NCBI GenBank assembly: GCA_017484285.1
Contig: JAFUTH010000009.1
Location: 1-64,000 of the forward strand
Source of the DNA: Treponema sp.
GTDB lineage: Bacteria; Spirochaetota; Spirochaetia; Treponematales; Treponemataceae
DNA length: 64,000 bases
Reading direction: 5' to 3'
Within the stretch, counting starts at the first letter, position 1. Every line of letters begins with the position of its first letter. Position numbers and translations under genes: made by a program. Below, piece by piece: positions 55,700 to 62,775 of the stretch. The notes below the pieces were generated by a model. It ran no database searches, was not told the origin of the DNA, and worked only from the letters and a program-made list of their open reading frames with translations.

Positions 55700-55954
55700 T
55701 TACAATTTTTCCGATGTTGGGTCGGGATTCGGGTTCGGTGAGGGGGTTTTTGTAACTATCTCGATTATTTTCTGTGTGACCTTTGCTGCTTTGATTGCTA
55801 TTTTCTTAAGTTTTGACCGTATGGAACGTGATGACTCCGCATCGTCGGTTACTGCCCATTTTGCGCTTTCGCCTGCCTGCGATGTTGTGATGTCACTGCA
55901 AGATGCGAAGAAAATACCTGCAACGACTGTTGTGACTAAAAGTGACTTTTTCAT
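55700..55954 (-). CDS. Small lipoprotein with cationic amphipathic helix
   Basis: An 84-residue precursor. The ATG at 55954 has AGGAG 6 nt upstream (an ATG 11 codons earlier has none). The signal peptide ends FFASC with C19 as the lipidation site. The mature part has an acidic stretch, then a Lys/Ile/Ala helix (SKLKKIAIKAAKVTQKIIEI) and a PNPNPDP tail. The last residues of the signal peptide (AGIFFAS) recall enterococcal pheromones cut from lipoprotein signal peptides. It lies 88 nt downstream of an XRE-TPR regulator on the same strand, behind a 25-bp box shared with the barrel gene. Function unknown. Confidence 0.75.
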   Translation of the reverse strand: MKKSLLVTTVVAGIFFASCSDITTSQAGESAKWAVTDDAESSRSIRSKLKKIAIKAAKVTQKIIEIVTKTPSPNPNPDPTSEKL

Positions 55955-56009
55955 AGTGAACTCCTTTTTTGTTTGATGTACTTGCATGGTACGGAGTTCA
56001 GAACCATTT

Positions 56010-56034
56010 CACCATAGCGTTTTGGGCAAATTTT
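56010..56034 (-). promoter_or_regulatory. 25-bp regulatory box before the small lipoprotein
   Basis: On the minus strand, AAAATTTGCC-C-AAAACGCTAT-G-GTG, matching 23 of 25 bases of the box at 57040-57064. The gap from the box to the ATG is 55 nt here and 58 nt there. Confidence 0.75.
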
Positions 56035-56042
56035 GAGAAAGG

Positions 56043-57017
56043 TTATATTTTGTCGATGGAAAATGAAAGACCGAATTTTTCGTTTACAATCGGAAGTGCA
56101 TACTCGACGTTGTGATGCATTTTCATTTCATCAAAGAGAATGAATGAATTGAGTAAATCTGTTTCTCCATCTGTTTTGTTGCCAAGTTCAGCAGTCATAT
56201 ACCCTTTGTTAAAAACAAGATATGGTAATAAATCTAGACGACCGTGTCTGATAGAGAGTTGTACGCCTTTTTTTGCATATTCAAGTGCTTTTTGAGGATT
56301 GCCTGCCAAATCATGCCAGTTAGAGAGATTGAATGAGAGAAGTATTTTGTTCGGTATTATTAATTTTTCATTCAAAATGGGGGAGCTAAAATACTGCATG
56401 ACACGTTCTAATATATTAATTGCGGATTCTTTTTCATCAAATTCATAATATAAGACATTTGCAATTGAGTTCATAATCCCGATTTCTGTTTGAGTAAAGA
56501 ATTTTTGCTTTGTGAACGTCGAGAGTGTAAAATCTTTGATTGTTATATGAATTGCATGAAGAAACAGTTCTTTTACTTCGTTTTTGTCTCCGTCATGTCT
56601 GCGTAAATAAGCCGCCTTATACATCTCATAAAACTGTTGTTCCAATGGAGTTGGATGCTCATGCAGAGAAATGTATTTGTCAAGTAATTCTTTTATTTCA
56701 AACTGTTCTTCTGCGACTAAGGCAATCATTTTGTATTCAAGATTCCGCATCTCAAAGTCTGAACGTTTCATTATTATTTTATATTCCAAATTCCGCATTT
56801 CAAAATCTATGCGGGTCATTAGAAGTTTACCTCTTGGTGGACATTCTCCGATTCGTGAAAATAATGCCCCAATCAATTTTCTGCTTGGAATTCTTTCGCC
56901 GTTTTCAATGCGTGATGCCATTGATACATTGCATAATCCCCTGCACATATCACCTTGAGAAATATGTTTTTGTTTGCGTAAATGTCGCAATATGAGACCT
57001 GCTTCGCATGGAACCAT
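56043..57017 (-). CDS. XRE-TPR regulator 1 (RRNPP-like)
   Basis: A 324-residue cytoplasmic regulator. Residues about 5-60 form an XRE helix-turn-helix (LRKQKHISQGDMCRG...SMASRIENGERIPS). Residues about 100-310 are helical TPR-like repeats, the layout of RRNPP (Rgg/PlcR/PrgX) peptide sensors. A 16-residue tandem duplication (RxDFEMRNLEYKxI, about 68-99) sits in the linker. The small lipoprotein lies downstream on the same strand; the barrel gene is divergent. It is paralogous to the regulator at 57763 in the HTH region. The ribosome site is weak (GGA). Confidence 0.82.
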   Translation of the reverse strand: MVPCEAGLILRHLRKQKHISQGDMCRGLCNVSMASRIENGERIPSRKLIGALFSRIGECPPRGKLLMTRIDFEMRNLEYKIIMKRSDFEMRNLEYKMIALVAEEQFEIKELLDKYISLHEHPTPLEQQFYEMYKAAYLRRHDGDKNEVKELFLHAIHITIKDFTLSTFTKQKFFTQTEIGIMNSIANVLYYEFDEKESAINILERVMQYFSSPILNEKLIIPNKILLSFNLSNWHDLAGNPQKALEYAKKGVQLSIRHGRLDLLPYLVFNKGYMTAELGNKTDGETDLLNSFILFDEMKMHHNVEYALPIVNEKFGLSFSIDKI

Positions 57018-57039
57018 TTATTTTTTTCCAAAAAAAGTG

Positions 57040-57064
57040 AAAATTTGCCTAAAACGCTATTGTG
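57040..57064 (+). promoter_or_regulatory. 25-bp regulatory box before the barrel gene
   Basis: AAAATTTGCC-T-AAAACGCTAT-T-GTG in the 105-bp gap between regulator 1 and the barrel gene, 58 nt before the barrel ATG and 22 nt before the regulator ATG. Same orientation relative to its gene as the copy at 56010. It may control both directions. Confidence 0.75.
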
Positions 57065-57122
57065 TGCGGATTCTGCATCTCATATTATATGCGAAAAATT
57101 AATTCTTAGGAGGATTTTTTTT

Positions 57123-57788
57123 ATGAAAAAAGTATGTGCAGTATTGGGCGTGCTGTTGTTGGGCGTGGCTGCGTTTGCCGAAAGCGGTAATTGGCAGAGC
57201 TACATTGGGGCGGGCGTAACCGTTCCGGTGTATCAGCACAAGGTAAAAGACGACGGGAGCCGCACTCTGTTCGGGGCACTGGCTGACATCGGTGTGTTCG
57301 GCGTAAATACGAACAATGGCTTTACGTTTAAGGCTGGTTTTGCGGCTGGCTGGGGCACAACCGCAGATATTCCGCTCTATGACGACAGCCGCAAGCATGG
57401 CTTTGCCTCTAACATTGAGGGCGGCATTGGCTATTCGTTTATCCGTTCTTCTGACACCGTGCTTTCTGTGCTCGGCACTTTTGGGGCTGGCTCGTATTCA
57501 TTCGAGGGCAGCAAAAGCATTACGTACGGCTCTGACAATCTCAAATTGTCTGACAGTGATGTTGGGGGCTACGGCTTTGGGCTGGGCGCGGAAGTGTCGC
57601 TCATCAAACGGCTCGGCGAAAAGCTTCATTTGTTTGCGAACGTGGGCGCCCGCTACGTCATTGACGGTTACGAGACGACCGAATATTCTGGTGACCATGA
57701 CGACATTGAGTATGCGGTATCGTTTAAGCGAAGCACGGACGGCGGATTTGCCGTTACGCCGACTATCGGCTTGTGCTGGAGCTTGTAG
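57123..57788 (+). CDS. Outer-membrane beta-barrel protein
   Basis: A 221-residue exported protein. The signal peptide MKKVCAVLGVLLLGVAAFA is cleaved before ES. The rest is alternating amphipathic strands with aromatic ends (GAGVTVPVYQH, FGVNTNNGFTFKAGFAAGW, YGFGLGAEVSLI) and ends in a strand TPTIGLCWSL, all typical of an eight-strand barrel such as the Treponema DUF2715 group. AGGAGG lies 8 nt before the ATG at 57123. Regulator 2 overlaps its end by 26 nt on the other strand. Role unknown. Confidence 0.8.
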   Translation: MKKVCAVLGVLLLGVAAFAESGNWQSYIGAGVTVPVYQHKVKDDGSRTLFGALADIGVFGVNTNNGFTFKAGFAAGWGTTADIPLYDDSRKHGFASNIEGGIGYSFIRSSDTVLSVLGTFGAGSYSFEGSKSITYGSDNLKLSDSDVGGYGFGLGAEVSLIKRLGEKLHLFANVGARYVIDGYETTEYSGDHDDIEYAVSFKRSTDGGFAVTPTIGLCWSL

Positions 57789-58647
57789 TAAAAGGCGAGT
57801 GCATTGCGATAACCGCATCAATTGCTTGGGCGTGAGCAATGCACTTGTTCCCCTCGTCGGTGCGACCAAGTTGAATGAGCGCATTGCCCTTTGTGCGGAC
57901 AAGCTTCGGAAACGAACGCAATGCGCTCCGCCACACACAAGCATCGATTCCTTTTTCAGCGGCTTCAAGCGCGCTTTTTGCATTTCCCGCTTCAAGTCGC
58001 CATTGCGCGATATTCTGCCATAGCATTGGCTCAACATACTGTGCCGTATATTCGCTCATTCGTTCTCGTGAGATGTACAACGCGAGATATTCGGAAAGGC
58101 GCAGTGCTGATTCTTTAAAGCCGAGTGTGTATAAATCGGTCGTTATTTCGTAGAAAATCAATGATTCCATTTCGCTGATTAGTTTTCGCGTGGGAACGGT
58201 GTCGCGCTTGTAGCTCGGCATGGTGTACTGTATCGCTTTTTCAAGGAGCGCAAGCGTTTGCTCGCTGACTCCTGTCTCGTGCCGTATGTGCACGGCGTTC
58301 AAAAAATCATAATACTGATATTCAAGAACCCCCGCCTCCGCGCAATGCACGTAGTCTTCGAGCAAGTCCATGTAGTCAAAATCACCGCGCTCGTATTTTT
58401 CCATAATCCTACAATCAATCATGTAGCGGGTGACGCTTATGTTCTGCTCTTCGATTGATGTTGCGGGGGCGCTTATTCCCAGTCGATTAAAAAAATACCG
58501 TATCAAGTCTTGACCCGGCAATTCCTCGCCTGATTCAATGCGCGCAAGGGTTGAGACGGCGCAGAAGTCTCCGCATAAATCTTCCTGGCTTACGTTGTAG
58601 CGTTCGCGATATTCTTTTAAAAGTCCGCCAATTTGGTCTATGTTCAT
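57763..58647 (-). CDS. XRE-TPR regulator 2 (RRNPP-like)
   Basis: A 294-residue regulator like the one at 56043. HTH (about 6-60): LLKEYRERYNVSQEDLCGDFCAVSTLARIESGEELPG. Both proteins share SQ-x-D-x-C...VS-x3-RIE-x-GE in the HTH. TPR-like helices fill residues 90-285. It starts 24 nt after the lrgB stop on the same strand, so it is probably the third gene of an lrgA-lrgB-regulator operon. Its 3' end overlaps the barrel gene. Ribosome site GGGA. Confidence 0.82.
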   Translation of the reverse strand: MNIDQIGGLLKEYRERYNVSQEDLCGDFCAVSTLARIESGEELPGQDLIRYFFNRLGISAPATSIEEQNISVTRYMIDCRIMEKYERGDFDYMDLLEDYVHCAEAGVLEYQYYDFLNAVHIRHETGVSEQTLALLEKAIQYTMPSYKRDTVPTRKLISEMESLIFYEITTDLYTLGFKESALRLSEYLALYISRERMSEYTAQYVEPMLWQNIAQWRLEAGNAKSALEAAEKGIDACVWRSALRSFPKLVRTKGNALIQLGRTDEGNKCIAHAQAIDAVIAMHSPFTTSSSTSR

Positions 58648-58671
58648 TGTTATTCCCTATGTGCTGGAGCG

Positions 58672-59373
58672 CTAAATCAAATTCACAAAGAACGGCAGAA
58701 TCACGACCGTGAGCACGCCGCACACCGCGATTGAAAGCCCGCTCATCGCGCCCTGCACGTCGCCCATCTCAAAGGCTTTTGCCGTTCCCATCGCATGCCC
58801 GCTCGTGCCGCACGCCACGCCCTGCGCAACAGGCTCGGTGATTCTAAAAATCTTGCAGAAGATGATGCCGAAGATGTTCGCCATGTTTCCCGCGATTGAG
58901 ATGAGAAGAATCGTGACTGCCTCAATGCCGCCGTTTTGGTTTGAGAGCGCAATGCCAATCGGTGTGGTGATTGATTTTGGCAAAAGCGAGGCGTATTCCG
59001 TGTGGTTGATTTTGAAGAAAACGCACATCGCGAAAATGAAGAATCCGTTCGCAAGGATTCCGCCCACAATGCCGAGCACGATGGCGAGCGCGTTTTCCTT
59101 GAGCTTGGAGAACTGGCGGTAGAGCGGAATCGCGAGCGCGACGGTACACGGCGTCATGAGATAGTAGAGAAAGTGCGCGCCCGCGAGGTATTTTTCGTAC
59201 GGGATTTTAAGAATCACCAAAAAGATGATGATTGCCGTGCACGAGGTGAGCAATGGCGCGAAGAGGAAGAATTTTGTTTTTTTATAGAGCAAATCCGCGA
59301 GCCAAAAGCAAATAAGCGAAATGCACAGCCCGAACGACGCTGAATCAGAAAGAAAATGTGAAATCTCAGTCAT
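58672..59373 (-). CDS. lrgB: LrgB-family protein
   Basis: A 233-residue inner-membrane protein of about seven helices, the LrgB/CidB partner of LrgA. The conserved SLLPKSITTPIGIALSNQNGG and CGTSGHAMGTAKAFEMGDVQGAMSGL segments are present. LrgAB pairs influence murein hydrolase activity, cell lysis and, in some bacteria and in plants, export of pyruvate or glycolate. The start overlaps lrgA by 8 nt. An XRE-TPR regulator gene follows at once. Confidence 0.93.
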   Translation of the reverse strand: MTEISHFLSDSASFGLCISLICFWLADLLYKKTKFFLFAPLLTSCTAIIIFLVILKIPYEKYLAGAHFLYYLMTPCTVALAIPLYRQFSKLKENALAIVLGIVGGILANGFFIFAMCVFFKINHTEYASLLPKSITTPIGIALSNQNGGIEAVTILLISIAGNMANIFGIIFCKIFRITEPVAQGVACGTSGHAMGTAKAFEMGDVQGAMSGLSIAVCGVLTVVILPFFVNLI

Positions 59374-59731
59374 TTTTTTGTCCTCGGCGCAAAATGCGAA
59401 TCACAAACTGCGTTACGTGCCCCGCCACAAAGAACACGACCATTGTTCCGACAATGCCAATGAGCAAAAACTGAAGCCAGTGCACTTTGAGAATATCCCA
59501 CGCGAGAATCAGCCCCACCGTAGACGGAATGAACAAAAGCGGCATGATGCCCAAAAGCCCGTCGGACACTTCTTCGACGGCTTCAAGCGGCATGAGTTTT
59601 GTTTGCAGCGCGGCGAACATGAGCACCAGCCCGTAAATGCTCGCCGGCACGGGCAGCGGAATAAGCTCATGCAAAATCTCGCCGATAAAACACACGATGA
59701 CTAAGATGGTAAATTGTTTGACTAAACGCAT
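59366..59731 (-). CDS. lrgA: LrgA/CidA-family holin-like protein
   Basis: A 121-residue membrane protein with four predicted helices and the family segment IPLPVPASIYGLVLMFAAL (about 25-45). GGGAG lies before the ATG. LrgA is the small holin-like partner of LrgB. The two-hairpin repeat copy C upstream insulates the operon from the PurF-like gene. Confidence 0.92.
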   Translation of the reverse strand: MRLVKQFTILVIVCFIGEILHELIPLPVPASIYGLVLMFAALQTKLMPLEAVEEVSDGLLGIMPLLFIPSTVGLILAWDILKVHWLQFLLIGIVGTMVVFFVAGHVTQFVIRILRRGQKND

Positions 59732-59745
59732 ATACTCCCTTCCGC

Positions 59746-59811
59746 GGAAAAATCACAGATTTTTCCGAGACTCGCTAAAAACTTGCCTCGCAAGTTTTTT
59801 TAACGCTCGCT
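59746..59811. repeat. Two-hairpin repeat, copy C, overlapping the end of the PurF-like gene
   Basis: GGAAAAATC/GATTTTTCC hairpin, the linker GAGACTCGCTAAAA, then ACTTGC-CTC-GCAAGT hairpin, T-run and AACGCTCGC. The right end supplies the last codons (Ser-Glu-Arg-stop) of the PurF-like gene at 59800, so the repeat and the reading frame have merged. Confidence 0.7.
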
Positions 59812-61236
59812 ACCATTCCAGCAATATGTACACAGCTTTTCATGCGGCAAGCCCGTTGAGTCGAGCATGTCGTCGAGACGGTGGAAGCGGAGCGTGGTGA
59901 AGTGGAGCTGCTTTCGGATTTCTTCCTGCATCTTTGCGTATTCGGGGGTGTCGGGGTCGCAGTATTTGGCAAGCGTTTCTGCGCTCACATTTTCGCCCTC
60001 AAATTGCTTGACCACACGGCGCGCGATTAAGTCCATCTCACTTTTTGAACGGCTGAAATTGAGATATTTGCAGCCGAACATAATCGGCGGGCAGGCGGGG
60101 CGCACATGTACTTCTTTTGCTCCCGACTGATACAAAAAGTCCGTCGTTTCGCGCAATTGCGTTCCGCGCACGATTGAGTCGTCAATGAGCAAAATGCTCT
60201 TGTCTTTAATCAATTGCTGAACGGGAATCAGCTTCATGTGCGCGATTAAATTCCGCTGCTCTTGGTTCGTCGGCATGAACGAGCGCGGCCAAGTGGGTGT
60301 ATACTTGATGAAGGGGCGCGTGAACGGAATGCCCGCTTCGTTTGCGTAGCCCACCGCGTGAGCCGTGCCAGAGTCGGGAACGCCCGCCGCGCAGTCCGGG
60401 TGAATGTTGTCGTCTTTGTCGCGCTTTGCGAGGAATTTTCCGCAGTTATAGCGCATTGCCTCGACGTTCACGCCCTCGTAACATGCCGTGGGATAGCCGT
60501 AGTAAATCCACAGGAACGTGCAGATTTTCATTTTGTCGGCTGGCTTTTGCAGCACTTCGTAGCGGTCTGCCGTCACATACACGATTTCGGCAGGCCCGAG
60601 TTCGTGCAAGTCTTGGTAGCCCAGATTGATGTAGGCAAAACTTTCAAATGAAAGACAGTGCGCCAAAATCGAGCCTTTTTGGTCTTTTTTGATGCCGATT
60701 TGAAGCGGAGTTCTGCCGAGTTTGTCGCGCGCGCCGTAAATTCCTTCGGGGGTGGCGACGAGCATGGTGATTGAGCCTTTGATTTTTGACTGAACGTACT
60801 GAATGCCCTCGACAATCGTCTTCTTCGTGTTAATCATCGCGAGAATCAATTCCGTTTGGTTGATTTCGCCGCCACTCATTTCCAAGAACGCGCCGCCGTT
60901 GTCGAGCAATTCTTTGACAAGCTCGTCCTTGTTGGTGACGATGCCGACCGTGGTGAGCGCAAAGCGACCGAGATGGCTTCGCGCAAGGAGCGGCTGCGGC
61001 TCATAGTCGGAGATACAACCGATTCCGACGTGTCCCTTCATTTCCTCAATGTCGCTCTCAAATTTGGTGCGGAACGGTGAGTTCTGAATGTTGTGAATCG
61101 CGCGCTGGAATTTGTCGTCTTCGCGGTAGACTGCGAGACCGCCGCGACGAGTGCCCAAGTGCGAATGGTAATCAACGCCAAAAAACAAATCCAAAGAACA
61201 ATCGCCTTTGGAGACAACTCCGAAAATACCGCCCAT
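59800..61236 (-). CDS. PurF-like amidophosphoribosyltransferase lacking the nucleophile Cys
   Basis: A 478-residue PurF homologue. The C-terminal phosphoribosyltransferase domain is intact with the PRPP loop ILLIDDSIVRGTQ. The N-terminal Ntn glutaminase domain is altered: the start is MGGIFGVVS where classical PurF has Cys after Met (MCGI...), and the glutamine-site HRGQES segment reads GTRRGG. The ATG at 61236 has AAGGAG 6 nt upstream, so no hidden propeptide with Cys exists. Glutamine-dependent activity is doubtful; it could use ammonia, partner another glutaminase or serve a different phosphoribosyl reaction. No other pur genes are near. Confidence 0.85.
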   Translation of the reverse strand: MGGIFGVVSKGDCSLDLFFGVDYHSHLGTRRGGLAVYREDDKFQRAIHNIQNSPFRTKFESDIEEMKGHVGIGCISDYEPQPLLARSHLGRFALTTVGIVTNKDELVKELLDNGGAFLEMSGGEINQTELILAMINTKKTIVEGIQYVQSKIKGSITMLVATPEGIYGARDKLGRTPLQIGIKKDQKGSILAHCLSFESFAYINLGYQDLHELGPAEIVYVTADRYEVLQKPADKMKICTFLWIYYGYPTACYEGVNVEAMRYNCGKFLAKRDKDDNIHPDCAAGVPDSGTAHAVGYANEAGIPFTRPFIKYTPTWPRSFMPTNQEQRNLIAHMKLIPVQQLIKDKSILLIDDSIVRGTQLRETTDFLYQSGAKEVHVRPACPPIMFGCKYLNFSRSKSEMDLIARRVVKQFEGENVSAETLAKYCDPDTPEYAKMQEEIRKQLHFTTLRFHRLDDMLDSTGLPHEKLCTYCWNGSER

Positions 61237-61343
61237 AGTACGCTCCTTTATTAAGAAAAGAAAGCAAAAGTATATCGAAATCATTCGACTTTTTCTATAA
61301 GAATGATAAAATAGAACAAGTTTTTCTACACAGGGGAGTCCAT

Positions 61344-62471
61344 ATGAAACACACACCGAGTCTTATCGATTATCTTGACTGGCGCGGAGACTTGTCGTTT
61401 GAGGCGAGTCCGTTCAATGACGTCGACGCGCTCGTGCTCTGCCAGCTTTCGTACATCAATTTTTCAAATCTCGCCCCGGGGGATTTTGACTCATCGATTC
61501 GGCTCGGCGAGGTCTCGAAGCTCTTTTTTGCGTCGGCAGATTTTGAGACGCGCTCAGATTTGGGCATTCTGCTCGACACGCGCACGAACGAATTGCTCAA
61601 AAAGGCGGGCGAGTCCGTTCGTTTTGGAGATGTCGAGCTTACGGGCTTTGTGAGCGAGTACGACAAAGAAAAAGAAGAGCAGTTTTCGGCGGTCACGTTC
61701 GTGCTCGCCTCTGGCTCATTCCTCAACAAGCAGCAGATTTTCGTGGCGTTCCGGGGCACTGACGACACCATCGTCGGCTGGAAGGAAGACTTTAATCTCG
61801 CGTTTTTGGAGCGCGTGCCTGCCCAAGAAGACGCGCTCGCCTACCTTACGCGCGCCTCGCTCTCGTTCAAAAAGGCGGAGATTGCCGTGGGCGGGCACTC
61901 AAAGGGCGGAAACCTCGCGATTTTTGCCGCCGCGCACATGGCAGAAAAGGACAAAAAGCGGCTCGCGTTTGTGTACAACTTCGACGGGCCGGGCTTTTCT
62001 CAGGAAAACCTGGACTCTGACGCGTTCTTCTCAATCAAAACAAAAGTGCGCTCTGTTTTTCCGCAGTTCTCGATTATCGGCATGCTCTTTCATCACTACG
62101 ACGGCTGCACGGTCGTCGCAAGCAGCGAAAAATTCCTCATGCAGCACAACCCGTTCTCGTGGGAAGTGCGCGCCACCGATTTTTGCACGAAAGACGACTT
62201 TGACTCGGGTAGCGACATCTTTTTTACGAGCTTCAACAAATGGTTCGAGGCGATTACCCCCGAGCACCGCGAGCAGTTCATCGAAACGCTCTTCGGGCTC
62301 CTCGAGTCAACCAACGCGTCCACGAATTCCGAGCTTACGAAAGACATCGTAAAGAACGCGGGCAAGATTATCAAAGCATTCGCCGCGCTCGACCCGACCA
62401 TCCGCGATGAGGCAATCAAAATCGCCGGCGATTTCGTCAAAGTCATAGCCAAAGAGAGCATAAATTATTAA
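61344..62471 (+). CDS. DUF2974-type alpha/beta hydrolase
   Basis: A 375-residue cytoplasmic protein. The nucleophile elbow is GGHSKGG (183-189) with S186, following the oxyanion segment VAFRGTDD (134-141), as in the Mbeg1/lipase-3-like DUF2974 family. Later residues FNFDGPGF (as YNFDGPGF) and HHYDG may provide acid and His. The substrate is unknown; related proteins are esterases or lipases. GGGGAG lies before the ATG. The ACT gene follows after 9 nt. Confidence 0.85.
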   Translation: MKHTPSLIDYLDWRGDLSFEASPFNDVDALVLCQLSYINFSNLAPGDFDSSIRLGEVSKLFFASADFETRSDLGILLDTRTNELLKKAGESVRFGDVELTGFVSEYDKEKEEQFSAVTFVLASGSFLNKQQIFVAFRGTDDTIVGWKEDFNLAFLERVPAQEDALAYLTRASLSFKKAEIAVGGHSKGGNLAIFAAAHMAEKDKKRLAFVYNFDGPGFSQENLDSDAFFSIKTKVRSVFPQFSIIGMLFHHYDGCTVVASSEKFLMQHNPFSWEVRATDFCTKDDFDSGSDIFFTSFNKWFEAITPEHREQFIETLFGLLESTNASTNSELTKDIVKNAGKIIKAFAALDPTIRDEAIKIAGDFVKVIAKESINY

Positions 62472-62480
62472 AATTGAGGC

Positions 62481-62750
62481 ATGAACGCAATTATTACGGT
62501 CGTTGGAAGCGACAAAGTTGGAATCATCGCGGAAGTGAGCGCACTTCTCGCAACACACAAAATCAATATTGCTGACATCACTCAGACAATTCTCTCGGGC
62601 AATTTCGTCATGATGATGATGGTCAGTCTCGACGGGGCTGATGTTTCTATCGATGAGCTGCGCACGATTCTCACCGAAACGAGCGAGAAAATGGGCGTTG
62701 AAATCAATATCATGGCGGAAAAGGTCTTTTCGTCAATGAACCGAATCTAA
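62481..62750 (+). CDS. ACT domain protein (UPF0237)
   Basis: An 89-residue single ACT domain: ITVVGSDKVGIIAEVSALLATHKINIADI is the ligand-binding first half. Such stand-alone proteins bind amino acids or other small ligands. In many bacteria the gene precedes a UPF0210/PFL-family gene; that partner is absent here, the next gene being a pectate lyase. TGAGG lies before the ATG. Confidence 0.9.
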   Translation: MNAIITVVGSDKVGIIAEVSALLATHKINIADITQTILSGNFVMMMMVSLDGADVSIDELRTILTETSEKMGVEINIMAEKVFSSMNRI

Positions 62751-62775
62751 TATCTTGGAATAAAAAGGAGTTTTT

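Noticed and set aside
58655-58690. Possible third copy of the 25-bp box before regulator 2
   Set aside because: Only short words (AGCG, CAAATT) match, with gaps, and the place is the coding end of lrgB.
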